DNA of 64,000 nt, taken from positions 1,999,259-2,063,258 of the forward strand of contig VZRN01000753.1 in assembly GCA_013397935.1 (NCBI GenBank). Direction: 5' to 3'. Positions within the stretch are counted from its first letter, which is position 1. Each line of letters opens with the position of its first letter. This DNA comes from Dasyornis broadbenti. Lineage: Eukaryota; Chordata; Aves; Passeriformes; Dasyornithidae. Of the stretch, positions 1-12,300 are shown in pieces. Below the pieces are notes generated by a model. That model was not told the origin of the DNA and did not search any database. It worked only from the letters and a program-made list of their open reading frames with translations. Both the position numbers and the translations under genes were made by a program.

Positions 1-3000
1 TAAAAGATTATAGGTCAGAATGGTTGACATGTTTTTCTCTTAGCACAGGGTACTCTTCATTGATTGAATGTAAAAAGATTGATACCTTTTCCCAAGCGTT
101 GTGGAAAAAATCAAGGCCTTTCAGGTGCTTGCGTCAAAATTAAGAATTGAAAGCTCTTGGCCTGACTGAATATTGTCTTCTGGCTACCCTTTGGATATTA
201 CTGTTTTATCTTGGATGAAGTGGGAAATACTGAGTGTGGGGTGATCAACTAGTGAGGAATCTAAAAAAGCATGCACAGTGTACTTACCAGGAACTGCTGA
301 TGAACAAGCCTCTGCTCAAGATAAGAGAGAAAGAATTTAAATGATTATAATATCAGAATGGGAAAAAAAACCCCTTTCAGCCCTCACTCTCTATCTCACC
401 TCAGCTGTCACCCTGGTTACAAGAGAAACATCTCCCTTTCTGTCCATCACGAGGAATAGCATCTGGACAGGGAAAACTCAGGTTTGGCTGGGGAACCGGG
501 GGGTACAAAACACCTCTCCACTGAGGTGATACAGAAAGAACTGCACTGGCTTTGGAATGAGTTGCTGTTAGTTTGGCCCTCTGGAACTCTAACCTCATGC
601 CCAGGAGTATCAGAAATCATGTAAATGAGGTTATATGCTCTTTTTCCCCTGAGTTCATCAGTAGTCCAGTACATGGTGCCAATGCCTCCATGGCTCAGCA
701 GGGCTGTCATTAATAACTAACAGCACGGAATCTCCCTCCCTTGTGCCTGACCCACTCACGCACTGCCAGAGGAAACGCAGACTGTGCAGCAGCCTGCGAC
801 TTCGAGTCATCTGATATTGGTCAACTTAGCTCCGCTTCTGTGAACCATCTCCTGATTTTTATAGCAGTTCTCATTCCTGTCTTACCCCTGTCCCAATAAA
901 ATATGTGCACATCAGACAGATTCAACAACACCTACTTTTCCGCAGTATTCGGAAATCGGCAGAATCCACGATCTGGTCGTACTCCCTGTACCAGTGAACC
1001 TGCAGGGTGGGTGTGGAGTGAACGTGACACTCAAACACCACCAACTGACCCTTAGTAGCTCTTATGTTTTGTAGACCCTGGAGGAGATAATATTTGTGTT
1101 AAATGTCTGATCTAAATATTTCCCCATTGAAGCAGTTCTTAGGAAATGATACACCCTTCAGTGAAGAAGATGGTCTCACGTCTGTATTTTTGTTTTACTT
1201 ACAATAGTTGTCTGAAGTCTAAATGCATTTGCAGTCGGTTGTGAGTGGAAGGTTTTTCACCAGAAGACCAGTGCTCATTAAAGCCTTGCTTGTGCATTTA
1301 AATAAATATAAAAACACAGAAGAAACATCTATTCCACTGGATGCAACATAATAAGGGTGGTTAATATGTGAGGTTTCCACTTCAGCCTCCTTTGCAGGAA
1401 ATAAATGAGATGAATTCCTATAAGTGGTTCTGTCTGTCTGGATCGTTTACCAATTAAGATGTTAGTTTGATAGTATCGCTAACGAAGTATGCTGGCTTTT
1501 TTTGAATTGTAAATGAACCACTGTTCCAGCCTAGAAACACCTTCTGATGGAGCAAGGAAATGCAAAATCTAGTGCTGGTAGTTGCAGGACAAGCTGTGTT
1601 GTTCAGACAACTTGTGCTTTTTACCTTTGTAAACACAGGTGTGGTTCCATAGGCAGACCCAGCCAGGCTCAGCGAGGGACTCTGCATCTACATGGCAAAG
1701 AAAAGAGATTTTTATAGCTTGAATTTTTCATAAAACTGGGTGTGTTTCTGGCATTTTATTTTGAAGATTCAGGGTGTTTTATCTGTTGTTCTTATTCCAC
1801 GTGTCTCAAATATAAATGTGCAACTGAAGTGCTTGGGTTTGTTTTGCTGTAGCACTGGCCTTTAGTAATATTTTTTTCTTTGAAATAACCCAAGTTTTCA
1901 GCTCTTTCCCTCCTGGCCTGAGTTGAGTCTCTCTAGGTGTTCTGACTTCCCCAGCTCTTGGCCACGTATGGGCTCTAAACCAACGTTCCCTTCTGAAGTG
2001 AATCTTTGAAGTATAACTGTGGCAGCCCCTCGAGCATTTCCAGCCCTGTCACCTGCTCCATCAATTCTTGGCAATTCTGGCTGGGAAATGTTCCCAGCCA
2101 GAAAGCTCTTTTCCAGAGCTTAGGGTCCAGACCTTGATATTCATGCTGACCTTTGCCTCTTAGACACTTGCTGAAGACAAGCCTGAGCTGATCCTTGCAA
2201 AATATTTCTAGAATGCTGTAAATAATAATTTGAAACATGTGCAACCTGCTCTTTGAGGGTCAATAGATAAGGCTGAATTAAAGTGGTGTAACTCTGGTGA
2301 ACTGAATGGTTGTGAGAGACTGGCCTGGCTGAGGAACCAGTGGACAGCAAAACACTGGTGGCTCTCTGCTTTTTCCTGGTGTGTGAGGAAAAATAAACAG
2401 GGCAGGATGGAGACAGAGGATTTAGGAGGCTGAGTATACTTGATCCAGTAATATTTACACTTACTGTGACATTCCTCTGGCCCTCACAGGATGCTGAGAC
2501 TTGCAAGGAGGCTTAGCCTTCGGATTTACCCTAAGAACCTGGAGAGGCAAACAGAAAGCAGTGTGTGTTTAGAACTATCTCCTTTTCCTTACAACACAGC
2601 AATGACTCTGTTTTGTGAATTGAGCATAGGCTGGCTGGAGTCACACAGATGTGCCAGAGAAAATAGAAGCATCCTAAGTATTTGAGAGTAGGCTCAGGTG
2701 ACCTCCAGGATATGGAGACACTTAATCAGGATTATTAATACAGACCTGTGTAAAAGACCCAAGTTACAAGAGAAACCTGGCTTCATGCTGGAGTTAGGGC
2801 TTTCCTGCATTTGGATGGGAAAGTCTAAAGAAAACTCTTGTTACTTTAGCGAAAGTGAAAATGGAACCTCATAAACCAGCTGCTAGGTCCCTCTTCACGA
2901 GAACTGTAGCATACTGGTTTGACACTAAAAAGCAGTTACTGAGATCTTAATAGCTCACCATGATAATTAAAGGTTTACAGGTTTCATCTTTGCTTCCCTT

Positions 3001-6000
3001 TTGCTATGGCAAGAGGGGTTTTTCTTGCTGGCGTACCACAGGCTGCCAACCCTGCTCTTCCTGGGGCCATCTGCACCAGGACCAAGGCCAAAGGAACAAA
3101 GGCAGAACAGCAGCAGTGCTGTTGTCACACTCTGCTCCTGGAGTGAGCATTAGAACCATGGCCCTGGTGAGGGACAGCAGCACATGTGACACATGGTGAC
3201 AGTGCTCCTGTGCCTGTCTGCCTACAGCTGCAGCGAAGGAATGGAGCCTGGTTTGTCAGCCAGGAGAACGCATGGAAATGCCTGAACTGGCGCTCTGCTG
3301 GCTGCAGGAGCCATGGAGGTTGCCACGTGCTCTCTGCTGTGATGCAATCCTCGTGAGCAGAAGCGGGCCCTGCATTCCCCATCCGTTAAGGCAGCTTTCA
3401 CCCTCTCCCACTCCTGGTGCCTGCGGCATCAAATTCAATGTTGTCTGGTAGCTGACGCTGTGTAGGGCCAAGCCCTGTGCCTGTGGCCCTGCAGACACCA
3501 CCTGAAGGCAGATGGTTGCAGAGCTGTTGTTTGCTGTTGAATGATCAGTTGCTAAGGCCACTCTACTGCTCCCATGAGAGCTCCTTGCCTGAGCCACTGC
3601 CTCTGTGGCAGTTTTGCTCTGTGTTTGCAGTCTATGAAGTACCAGATGTGAGAGCTCATGGTTTGGCATCTTAACTCTCTTCAAGGTTGCAGTTGCTTCC
3701 AGCACCCTGACAGCACTCCAAGTCAGAAGAGTGTGCGTGTTTCTTATGGGGTTTGGGTCTTACCCTTGTTTATCTCACATGGTAGAGCTTGGCATTTACA
3801 GCATTTGTTATGCATTACGTGGAGTGATGCAGATCTACCACAAATGTGGGATCTTTTAGCTGACTGTCACCCTGTCTTGGAGTCATATTTGTGAAATTAC
3901 AGATGGGTACCTGGTATAGAGATATGGAGATACCTCAGCGGAGTGGGATTTAGTTACCTTGAAGAGGTCAGTAGGCCACAACTTGCCTGTCTTATCAAAT
4001 AAAATCAATATATGATTTTATATATGATATCAATGTCTGAATTCCTCAGAGGCTTTGCATAGCTCTTTGGTGCAAATAATTTATTTGAGATCTGTTCTCT
4101 CTCTCTTCTGCTTTCTGGCACTCTCCAAAACAGTCATAGCCGATTACAGTGATGGATATCTTGCAGTGTAGTTGGATTTGCCTGGTTAAAATAAGAACAC
4201 AGCCCTGTGTGTCTCATTCACACCTGCAGTGTGTTACTGAGCCCTGAGGGCCTCAGGCACAGTTACCCATGGACTTGGACCACCCACGACCTTCATATTT
4301 CTGGCTGTTGCTCTTGATTTATACGTGTCTCTCAAGCAATTCAAGGAGGGCTCTTGTCCAAGGTTATATCATGAGGCCATCAACAGGGCTGTGCTGTGAT
4401 GCAAGGGCTGCTGGATAATCCCAAACCCTTGGATGTGGGAGCAGGGCCTGGGAAGCTGATGTTATTGAGTTGCCCTGGGTTCCCACTGCAAATCAATCCT
4501 GGCTGGACTCCACCAGATTCCTGTGGTGCTGGGTGCAGTACTGCCTGCCCGTCTATGAGGTAACAGTTGGTATAGTCAGTTTTCAGGACCTGGAATATTG
4601 GATGATTTTTTCTATTTTGCCTCAAAAAAAAAAAAGGGTGATGAAAAATCAGACATGTTCAGATTATGTGAGGAGTTCCTGGGATGACATATCTCCTTCA
4701 AAGATTGTCCCGTGTGCCTGAGATACCACTAACTAAACCGCATTGGAGGATCATTGCCTTCTTTTTCTGCGCAGCAGAAGACTTCATTATCCTTAGAACT
4801 GCCACCATTCTTCATGTTCCACTCTATTTCCAAGTCCATGATCAGTCTGGCATCAGGTGAGACGTGCACAGAAGCAGAGGGCACAGAGGCACCCCTGTGC
4901 AGTGGTCAGAGGGGACTGTGGCCATCTATGGTTTCAGACCACAGCACAGTGAGGTGCTGCAGGAAGCATTGGACACCCTGTATCTGGAATGAGGAGCAAG
5001 ATCTTGGAGAGAGGTTGCTCTACTGAACTGAATAGGAGCACCTCCTGACAAGTTTCCAGTATGATGAAAGAGGCACTGAACTGTAGCACTAAGCAGAAAT
5101 AGCACCAGCTTATGAGTTTGTGCTCAAGGCAGTCACTCAGTTGCATGGCATTAGTTCCTCGATGCGATGATTGCTGTTAAGACCTCCTGAGGTGGCAGAG
5201 GTCATGGCCAAGGAGGCTGGCTGTCAGGGCTGCAAGTGTGCCTGGCCCAATGCCCTGTAGCACACCAGGCAGTCGGTGTTCCTACAGTAAATACAGGCAG
5301 CTCTGCGTGGGCTGCTGCAGCTGCCAGTGCTTGAGAAAAGCTGGGTTAACTCTCATTAGAGCAGATCCTGTGAGCTCAGCTGAGTGAAGACCCCATCACT
5401 GGGAATTCTGTTTGTTCTTGGCTGTTCTAGGTGTCTCGTGTTTAAAGCAGAAGCCATGCTTGAAATCCAGCACCTCTGTTTGTAGACAAACTCATCCTTC
5501 ACACACATGGTTCATGTTAGATGCTCTGTTCTCACCTCCTCTTGTGTGGTCCTATTTCAGTTTGATTCTCATGAGTGTGTTGGATGCTCTCACTGTTAAT
5601 GTTGGAGTTGGGTAAAGGAGAGTTCATGGGAACAGATCAAAGGCTTATGAGCTCCAGCGCTGGGACTGGAGCTGTTTTAGTCTGAATTTCCTGGTTTTCA
5701 TTGAGACCTAGTGACTTTAGGGCTTAGGGTACTTAGTAAACCAGGAGACTTTCAAGCCTGCTAAACATGATGGCTGGTGCTGCTTTAAAGGGTGGAGTGT
5801 ACTTGGGAGAGTAAATGCCCTGAGAGCATTTGGGCACTGGCTGCAATGCTGACCTGCCCTGCCACTGCTAATTGGTTTCACGTGGTTGAAGTAAGTGGGC
5901 TTCTCTATGAGGGCAAAGCCGTCCTGTGTATGTGGCTGTCTATCTCAGCAGCAAAAATGAGAGGAGGTCATTCAGCTTCCAAGAAAACACTGGAAGGTCA

Positions 6001-6198
6001 CTCTGAGGTATCTTGTTTCTTCTTGACGTATCTCCTTTTCTTTGTGAGTGATGCTCCAGGCTTCTGTAACTATCGGTTCTCAGACTCCTGAGATCCTGAT
6101 CCCACATCCTGCTGACCTCTGTCTGTGATCTGCCCTTCCGTCTGTGTTTGTCTTGCTATGCAAAGAGGTTTTCTACAGCAGGTTAGCAGACCTTGTTC
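1..6198. other. Intergenic DNA, no gene recognised
   Basis: Open reading frames here are short, lack recognisable domains and are not flanked by convincing splice signals. Composition is ordinary mixed sequence with no tandem repeat of note. By human gene order the neighbour expected on this side of NPY6R is MYOT on the minus strand. I looked for its Ig-domain signatures (the Asp-Ala-Gly-x-Tyr-x-Cys type motif on the minus strand) and did not see them, but reading by eye can miss short exons. Confidence 0.6.
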
Positions 6199-6395
6199 GC
6201 TGTGAGGGTGGTGAGGCACTGGCACAGGTTGCCCAGAGAAGGCTGTGGCTGCCCCATCCCTATGAGTGTCCAGGGCCAGGCTGGATGTGGCTTTTAGCAA
6301 CCTGGTTTGGTGGAAGGTGTTCCTGCCCGTGGCAGAGGGGTTGGAACAACACAGTCTTTAAAATCCCTTCTAACCCAAACCATTCTGTGATTTTA
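6199..6395 (+). mobile_element. CR1 LINE fragment, 3' end
   Basis: The segment reads like the last part of an avian CR1 retrotransposon in sense orientation: a stretch resembling GGCACAGGTTGCCCAGAGA, then the CAGGCTGGATG and GGAAGGTGTTCCTGCCC blocks, ending in CTAACCCAAACCATTCTGTGATT, the typical CR1 3' terminus. The part between the GGTTGGAAC block and the terminus is shortened compared with the usual CR1 tail. It is 5' truncated, as most CR1 copies are, and carries no reverse-transcriptase coding sequence, so it cannot move by itself. Confidence 0.9.
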
Positions 6396-9300
6396 CAAGT
6401 CTATGAAAAGACATCATTGTAAAATTTACGTCCTTGAAAGAATATCTAGCCAAGGTTTTACCTTGGTGAGTCATTCTAGCAGTCCTAGTGTCTCATGTAA
6501 ATGTCAGCCTTTACTTAGTGTAACTCTAGATCTTTGTGAAGTGGACAGAATTAGACTCAGCCAAATGAAGAGTCCAAGGACCTTTGCAACCCAACACCAG
6601 AATGATTACAAGGTACATACAGATCACGCTGTTGACACAAACCATAATGACGACATTCTGGCATTACCTGAATATTTGACATGGCTGCAGAATTATGGTG
6701 TATGCAACACTAGGACAAATTTAACACACGGTTAGGAAAGTATTAAATCTGCACGGGGCCCTTTTGCCAGGTGTTTAGATCATGGAAAACACATTAAATC
6801 TGTTTTAGGAACAAGACGAGCATCTGCTGGATCTGAAATACATTGCATTGCAAAGATTGTGTGTAGAGGGGAGGAGTACATTTAAAAATTTACTCTTAGA
6901 AGTGAGGCAGAGTTAGGCTGCAACATCCCATTAATGTACCAGCATGTCTTTCATTTAAAAAACAGGCTTGAATAGATACACAGGATAATGACTTCCAGTC
7001 ACTTTGAAAATGATGCATTTTGCAAGCCATCTGCGTGTACCTGGTGGTGCTACTCATTTTCATGGAAATGTTCAAGCTTTGGGAGTGTGTGTTAGACACT
7101 TGGGTACCTTGTGGCACTACTCTGTAGGGCTTAACAGAGATAAGAGAACTGCAAAGAACGAGGCTCTCCCCATGGCAGTGGGCTGGAGAAAGCTCTGTCT
7201 GGAGCTGTATTTTTTCTATGCCATATGGCTAAACAGGGAGGTTGTCACCACTTCAGCACTGAGCTTTCTAGTTGTGAGTTCCTTAGTGGCGTGAACGTGT
7301 GATTAGAAAGTGGCTTCTCTGTTGCTCCTGGGGTGTGAATAATGAGACTTCTGTAGGAAGTGAGAAAAGAGTGATTTTATTTGCTTATCTCCCTACGTTC
7401 TAAGGATCCTGAGAAGATCAGAGAGAAATTTGTGATTTGTGGAAAAATTTCTTGAAATGACTGCTCTTTAGGTGGGGAGTGGGGCAGGTTTGCGTCAGCT
7501 GGGATATTCTGAAAATAATCAAATAGCTGCAAGGGGTTATTGTAGCCATTGATAATGTATTCACAGAAACTGCAGAACTCTGCTTGGATGTGAAACTTGC
7601 TGAGAGTCTTTCTAAATTGTAGAAATGCAGCTGAGTATGTTTCAAAGACCGTTTTTTTTATTTTTGGCGTATTTTCAGAACAGGTAGCACCGAAGAGCAC
7701 CGTTTCAGAGTCTCGTTCTCTGTGAATTCAGCTTTTAATGCCTCCCATGAAGCAGGTTGGAGATTTGCATCTCAAAAGTTGTGTCTGGCACTCCTGTGGG
7801 CATTTCCATACACGTTTGGGAAGTGTGGGAATGTGTGCTGGCTTTCAAGGACAGGCTCCCTCTGGAATGGAGCATGGAGACCAGCATGGCTGCTGAAATG
7901 AGTGCACTGTGTTTCATGCTTCAAAGTCTTTGCTAAGTTTGAGTTTGTCCATTTTACAGAGCAAGTGATGCAAAGAAAAGAGCATCAGCACTCAGAATGT
8001 AATGGCATTCGAGCAACAGTAGCCTTAATATAGGACAGAGCACAGTAGAAAGTTAATTTTGGAATTAATTAAGGCACATCTCTGATGAGCTGGTGAACAA
8101 ACACGCCCTGTGTGTGGCTCACATGGCCGTGCCACCTGTGGGATGTTGGTGTGGGGGTGCACATACTCAGGGTGCTTCTGCTCACGAGCACATGTCCCAC
8201 TCCAAGTGCAGTGTGGAGAGATGGGGCCTCGCTATCTGTCCCTTCAAAGTCCCTTTTGGTTGCCTGGAAGGTCCCTGGGGGAGAGCAGAGTCCCTGGCGG
8301 GGCTCGGGGGCCGCCTAGCGAGAGCTGCCCCATGGCCCCTGTGGGACACGCTGTGAGGGACCAGCCCTTCATCCAGCTGGGATGGGCTGGGAGCGGCTCA
8401 CACACCACAGCTGAGGGGGAATTAATCCTATCCCTCATATTACACTCCTCTTCTGAGCACAGCTGTTTCTCAGGGCTGGAAAATCCTGGCTTTCCCTCCC
8501 CTTATTTGGATAACAGCTGAACTGCCGACAGATATTGGACACTTGAGTCAAAACTGGAGTTCCTAGAACCAAGTGACTAAATCCCCTTTTAAGCACCGAC
8601 ATTAAAAGACGCCTAGAGCTTATTTTAAGAGATGCTAAGCTTCCACTTGAAATCATGAGGGTCTATACTTGTTAAAGTATATTCACGTCAAACAGAAATC
8701 CTGGTAATTTGCTTCCTTTCTTCCCTATAAAAAAACTCCCAACCCTGTCTCACTTCTTTGCATGCCAGAGCATTACAGAGATGTAGAAGGATTTTGAGCC
8801 CAGACTGCCTGACATGTGAAGCCTGCAGGCCTTGGGATGTGCAGGGCGTGAAGGCTCTGGTGCCCATGGCTGTGACGTGCCGAGTACGTGCAGATGTGAG
8901 CACAGGGAACAGCACTGGGGCAGTCCCCGGGCGCCCTGTGGCAGCTGCCTGCTGCTCTGTGCTGTGTCTTTGGCATTCACGTGGCACAGGCACATCCCAG
9001 AGGCTGTGTGTGGTGGGGGTTGAGGGTCTCTTATGTGAATCCTAAGGACCATTCAATGCTATGGAAAAAATGTTGTTTCAAGAACCTGGAAATGCTGTTT
9101 CTGCAGTTAGGATGCTGTATCAAAGGCAGCCTAAATTCTTTCCTGAAAGCTGTGAGGGAACACCCGCAGTGTCACAGTCTCCGGGATTCCTGCTTCCTAA
9201 GAACTCTGTGTTAGGCTGAGCTGGTGCACTGGAGCAGGGCTGGGCTGCTCAGCTCCGGCTCGGAGCCCCCGATCCCTCCTCGCAGCCGCTCCGTGCCGGG

Positions 9301-12300
9301 ACCAGCGGCTCCTCCTGCTGCACAACCCCGGCTGTGCCTTGAGGGGGATGGATCGCATCCCAGCTTTCCTTTTCACTGCAGACTGCTGGAGGGTGTTATT
9401 CCCACTCCCACAGGGATGCCTTCAGGGACTAATGAAGCAGACCCTCAACCATAACGCAAAAATGCACGGTCTTATTTCTTTTAAGATAGAGAATATGCCA
9501 GCGACCTGTTCAGCCCGTGAGCGAGTTGACCTCCACACCATGGCCCAGTGCTGACTCTGCTGCTCGTCATGGGGAGGATTGAGTTAACAGGGCCAAAGAG
9601 GAGGGCGAGCAGCCTGTCCAGCACCATGCTCCATGTGGGGCACACCTTCCAAGGAGGTGGCTCTCATTCCAGTAGGCTTAGGAGGTGGGAATTGTGTGAT
9701 CAGAGCATGTAACTGTGTGTGACTCATGACTTTGCTATCCCGAGGCCCAGGGATGACTCTGCTGCCGTGGCTGAAGCCGTATGTTTGCATTTTCCACAGA
9801 ATGCAGCGAGTTCTGATCTCCATTGGCCCCAGACCGCACCTGTTACCTGTGTCCCTCCTTTGAGAAGAAGGAATTTTTGTGAACAGCACTTCAGAACTGC
9901 AACTGCTACAGCATCCAGAGTAGCACGGGGTGTCTTTGCTATACTAGTAATTACCAAAATGGAGAAAGAGCCTTTTCTGTTCCCAAACCTCTTGATTTTA
10001 CTTAGCTGATTTCATTTGCATAGGAATAAAAGGAAAGTATATCCTCAGGTGGGAACACATTCACATGGGATGTCTGTAGACTGACAGCAGTAGCTACGTT
10101 GCATTCAGAAGCAAATAGGAATCTGGAGTAGCTTTTGCAGAGCCTGCACAGCATTTTTCTCCAAAGTGCTATGCAAAGCAGCATGTGCCTGCTGAAGCTT
10201 TTGTCATCTCCTGTCACACAGGTGTGCCTCCAGTGGTTACTGACTGGTGGTCTGATGCTTCTGCCATCTAAACCTGAAATCATCAAAGCTGGCAGATCCA
10301 GAGATGAAGCAAAGCTCCTGGGCCTGCTGGAATGTCAGCTCTCTTGTCGCAGTGCACCTGAGGCCCTGAGCTGCCCTGTGCTGTTCTGCTCAGTGCAGGA
10401 CGCTGCCGTGAGGAGGCAGGTGAGCGACAGTCGTGCTCCAGGGTCGCTCCTCCCAGCCTGTGCCCCAGGCAGGGGAACAACAACACAGAACCCTCCCATC
10501 ACCTCACATCTGTGCCCTCAGTGAATTCTGACCTAAGGCTCTTGTCCTTGTTCAGCTCCACCAGCAGCTTGAGATAGGCAGTGCCAGCCCTTCCACGGGT
10601 GGAGCGCAGTCAGTGGGTGAGATCTGAATGTGCACAATTTAACAAGAGCCCAGGATCCCTGTTTGCTGTGGGGAGTGCTATTTAAAGCTGTCTTGTCTCT
10701 GGTTTCCCTGGCATGCCAGGAGATGTTTTTAGCTCACTGGAGAGAGCAGTGTCTGTCTGGGCTGCTGAGAGGGCTGTGCCCGTGACCCCATAGTGGTGCT
10801 GCAAGGTTCTGGCCAGAGGTGCCTTCCCTGAGGCACACACCAGTGCTGGGGATCCCCCAGGAGCTGGGGGTGGGGGGGTGGTTTGTGATGAGCATGTGAA
10901 CCACAGGAGCAGCTGCTGGGCATCAGAGCTGTGTAAACCTGGCTCCCTCCATACCGCTGTGTGGTGCTGTAGTGGGGCAGCCTGGGAGTGGGGAGGAGAG
11001 CATCCAAGGATGGGGTCTCTGGCCAGCTCCTGCCCACCCTGGGGCAAAGCTCTTCCCTCTGCTGCCACCTGAGCAGCAGAGTTATCTCAAGAGCTTTTCA
11101 AGTGATGCCAGAGCAGGCTGTCTGCTGTGGTGTGAGGCTGGCAGGGAGCAGGGGGTGCAGCTGGCAGCAATGTCAAGGAGGGCATTTTCCATCACTTTGG
11201 CCTAGTGTGGGTCTTGCAGAGGCTGGAGGGCTACTCTGTGCAGTGGGGCAGAGCTGGGGTCTCTTAAAAACTTGTTCTCAGCCCTATGTCTGATTCAAGT
11301 CCTATTCCTGATTTCTTCACCAGAGAAGCTGGGGCAGCTTCAGCATCTAAAAGAGAATTTGAGTCTACACCAAGAACTCACACCAAGATTCAACAGCAGG
11401 GCTCATGGTAATTATCTAAAACTGCTGGGAGCCAGAATGCACCATATAAGCAAGTCAGGAAGAACAGCAGTGGTCAGAGCAGTCAGCCCATTGCAAGTGC
11501 TGCAGTGTCACCACAAAACTCAAAGCAGGGACCCACCAGTTGCACTGTAAAATGCAGTAAAGAAAACTATTCCAATCTGGAAGCTTTTACACAGAGCATA
11601 AATCATGCATTAAAAAAGTTCAAATAATCTGAGCACTGTAGTTGGGAGGCCAGTGTGTAGAACTAAGGTGTAGACTGTGAAGCAGTTAAAGGTGCCAATT
11701 CCCCAAACCATCATTGCTCAAATTGCCTAAATTAACCTGTCACTGTACAGTCAAAGGCAGCTTTTTATTGGGAAATAATTTTACAAACCCCAAGCCATTT
11801 TACAGAAAATCGAGCTGGCAGAAAGCATTGCATAAAATTAAATAAGTTGCACAGATGTTTCTTGAATGAAAAATAAGCTCTAATGGTTATTGTCTGTGCC
11901 CAGTGCACATCAAGACTGTACCATCCAAGCTCTCCCAAACACCTGCTGTGACAGTGCCATGTGCCATACCCCATGTCCAAGAAGGAGAAGAATTTGATTT
12001 CAGTGAATGCTCTGGCATTTGGGCTCCCACAGACTCGCGTGTGCCCGGCTGGTGCCAGGCAGGGACTGTTCACAGCCAGGAGCCCATGGGCAGACGAGCA
12101 GTGGCTGCACAGCCAAACCCCCCCAGACACAGGATCAGTCTAATTTTAACTCCATGGACAGCATTTGATATGGAAGCAGCTGGTGTCATACAAAACTCTG
12201 GGCCTGTCGAGCAACCCGAGTGCATCGCTAAAGCAAATATGTTCATTTCCACCCAAAGGCCATTAGGAAGCCAGGCCTGATTTTAGCTTGCAGTTGACTC

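Noticed and set aside
2141..2506. 121-residue minus-strand frame with NVT/NIT sites
   Set aside because: No signal peptide, domain or splice support; glycosylation-like triplets are common by chance.
3256..3705. 149-residue minus-strand frame
   Set aside because: Mixed composition without domain, no splice context, and several overlapping frames of similar length in the same place, as expected by chance.
10135..10524. 129-residue plus-strand frame
   Set aside because: Ser/Cys/Leu-rich with no known motif; it lies in GC-rich intergenic DNA where both strands are open.
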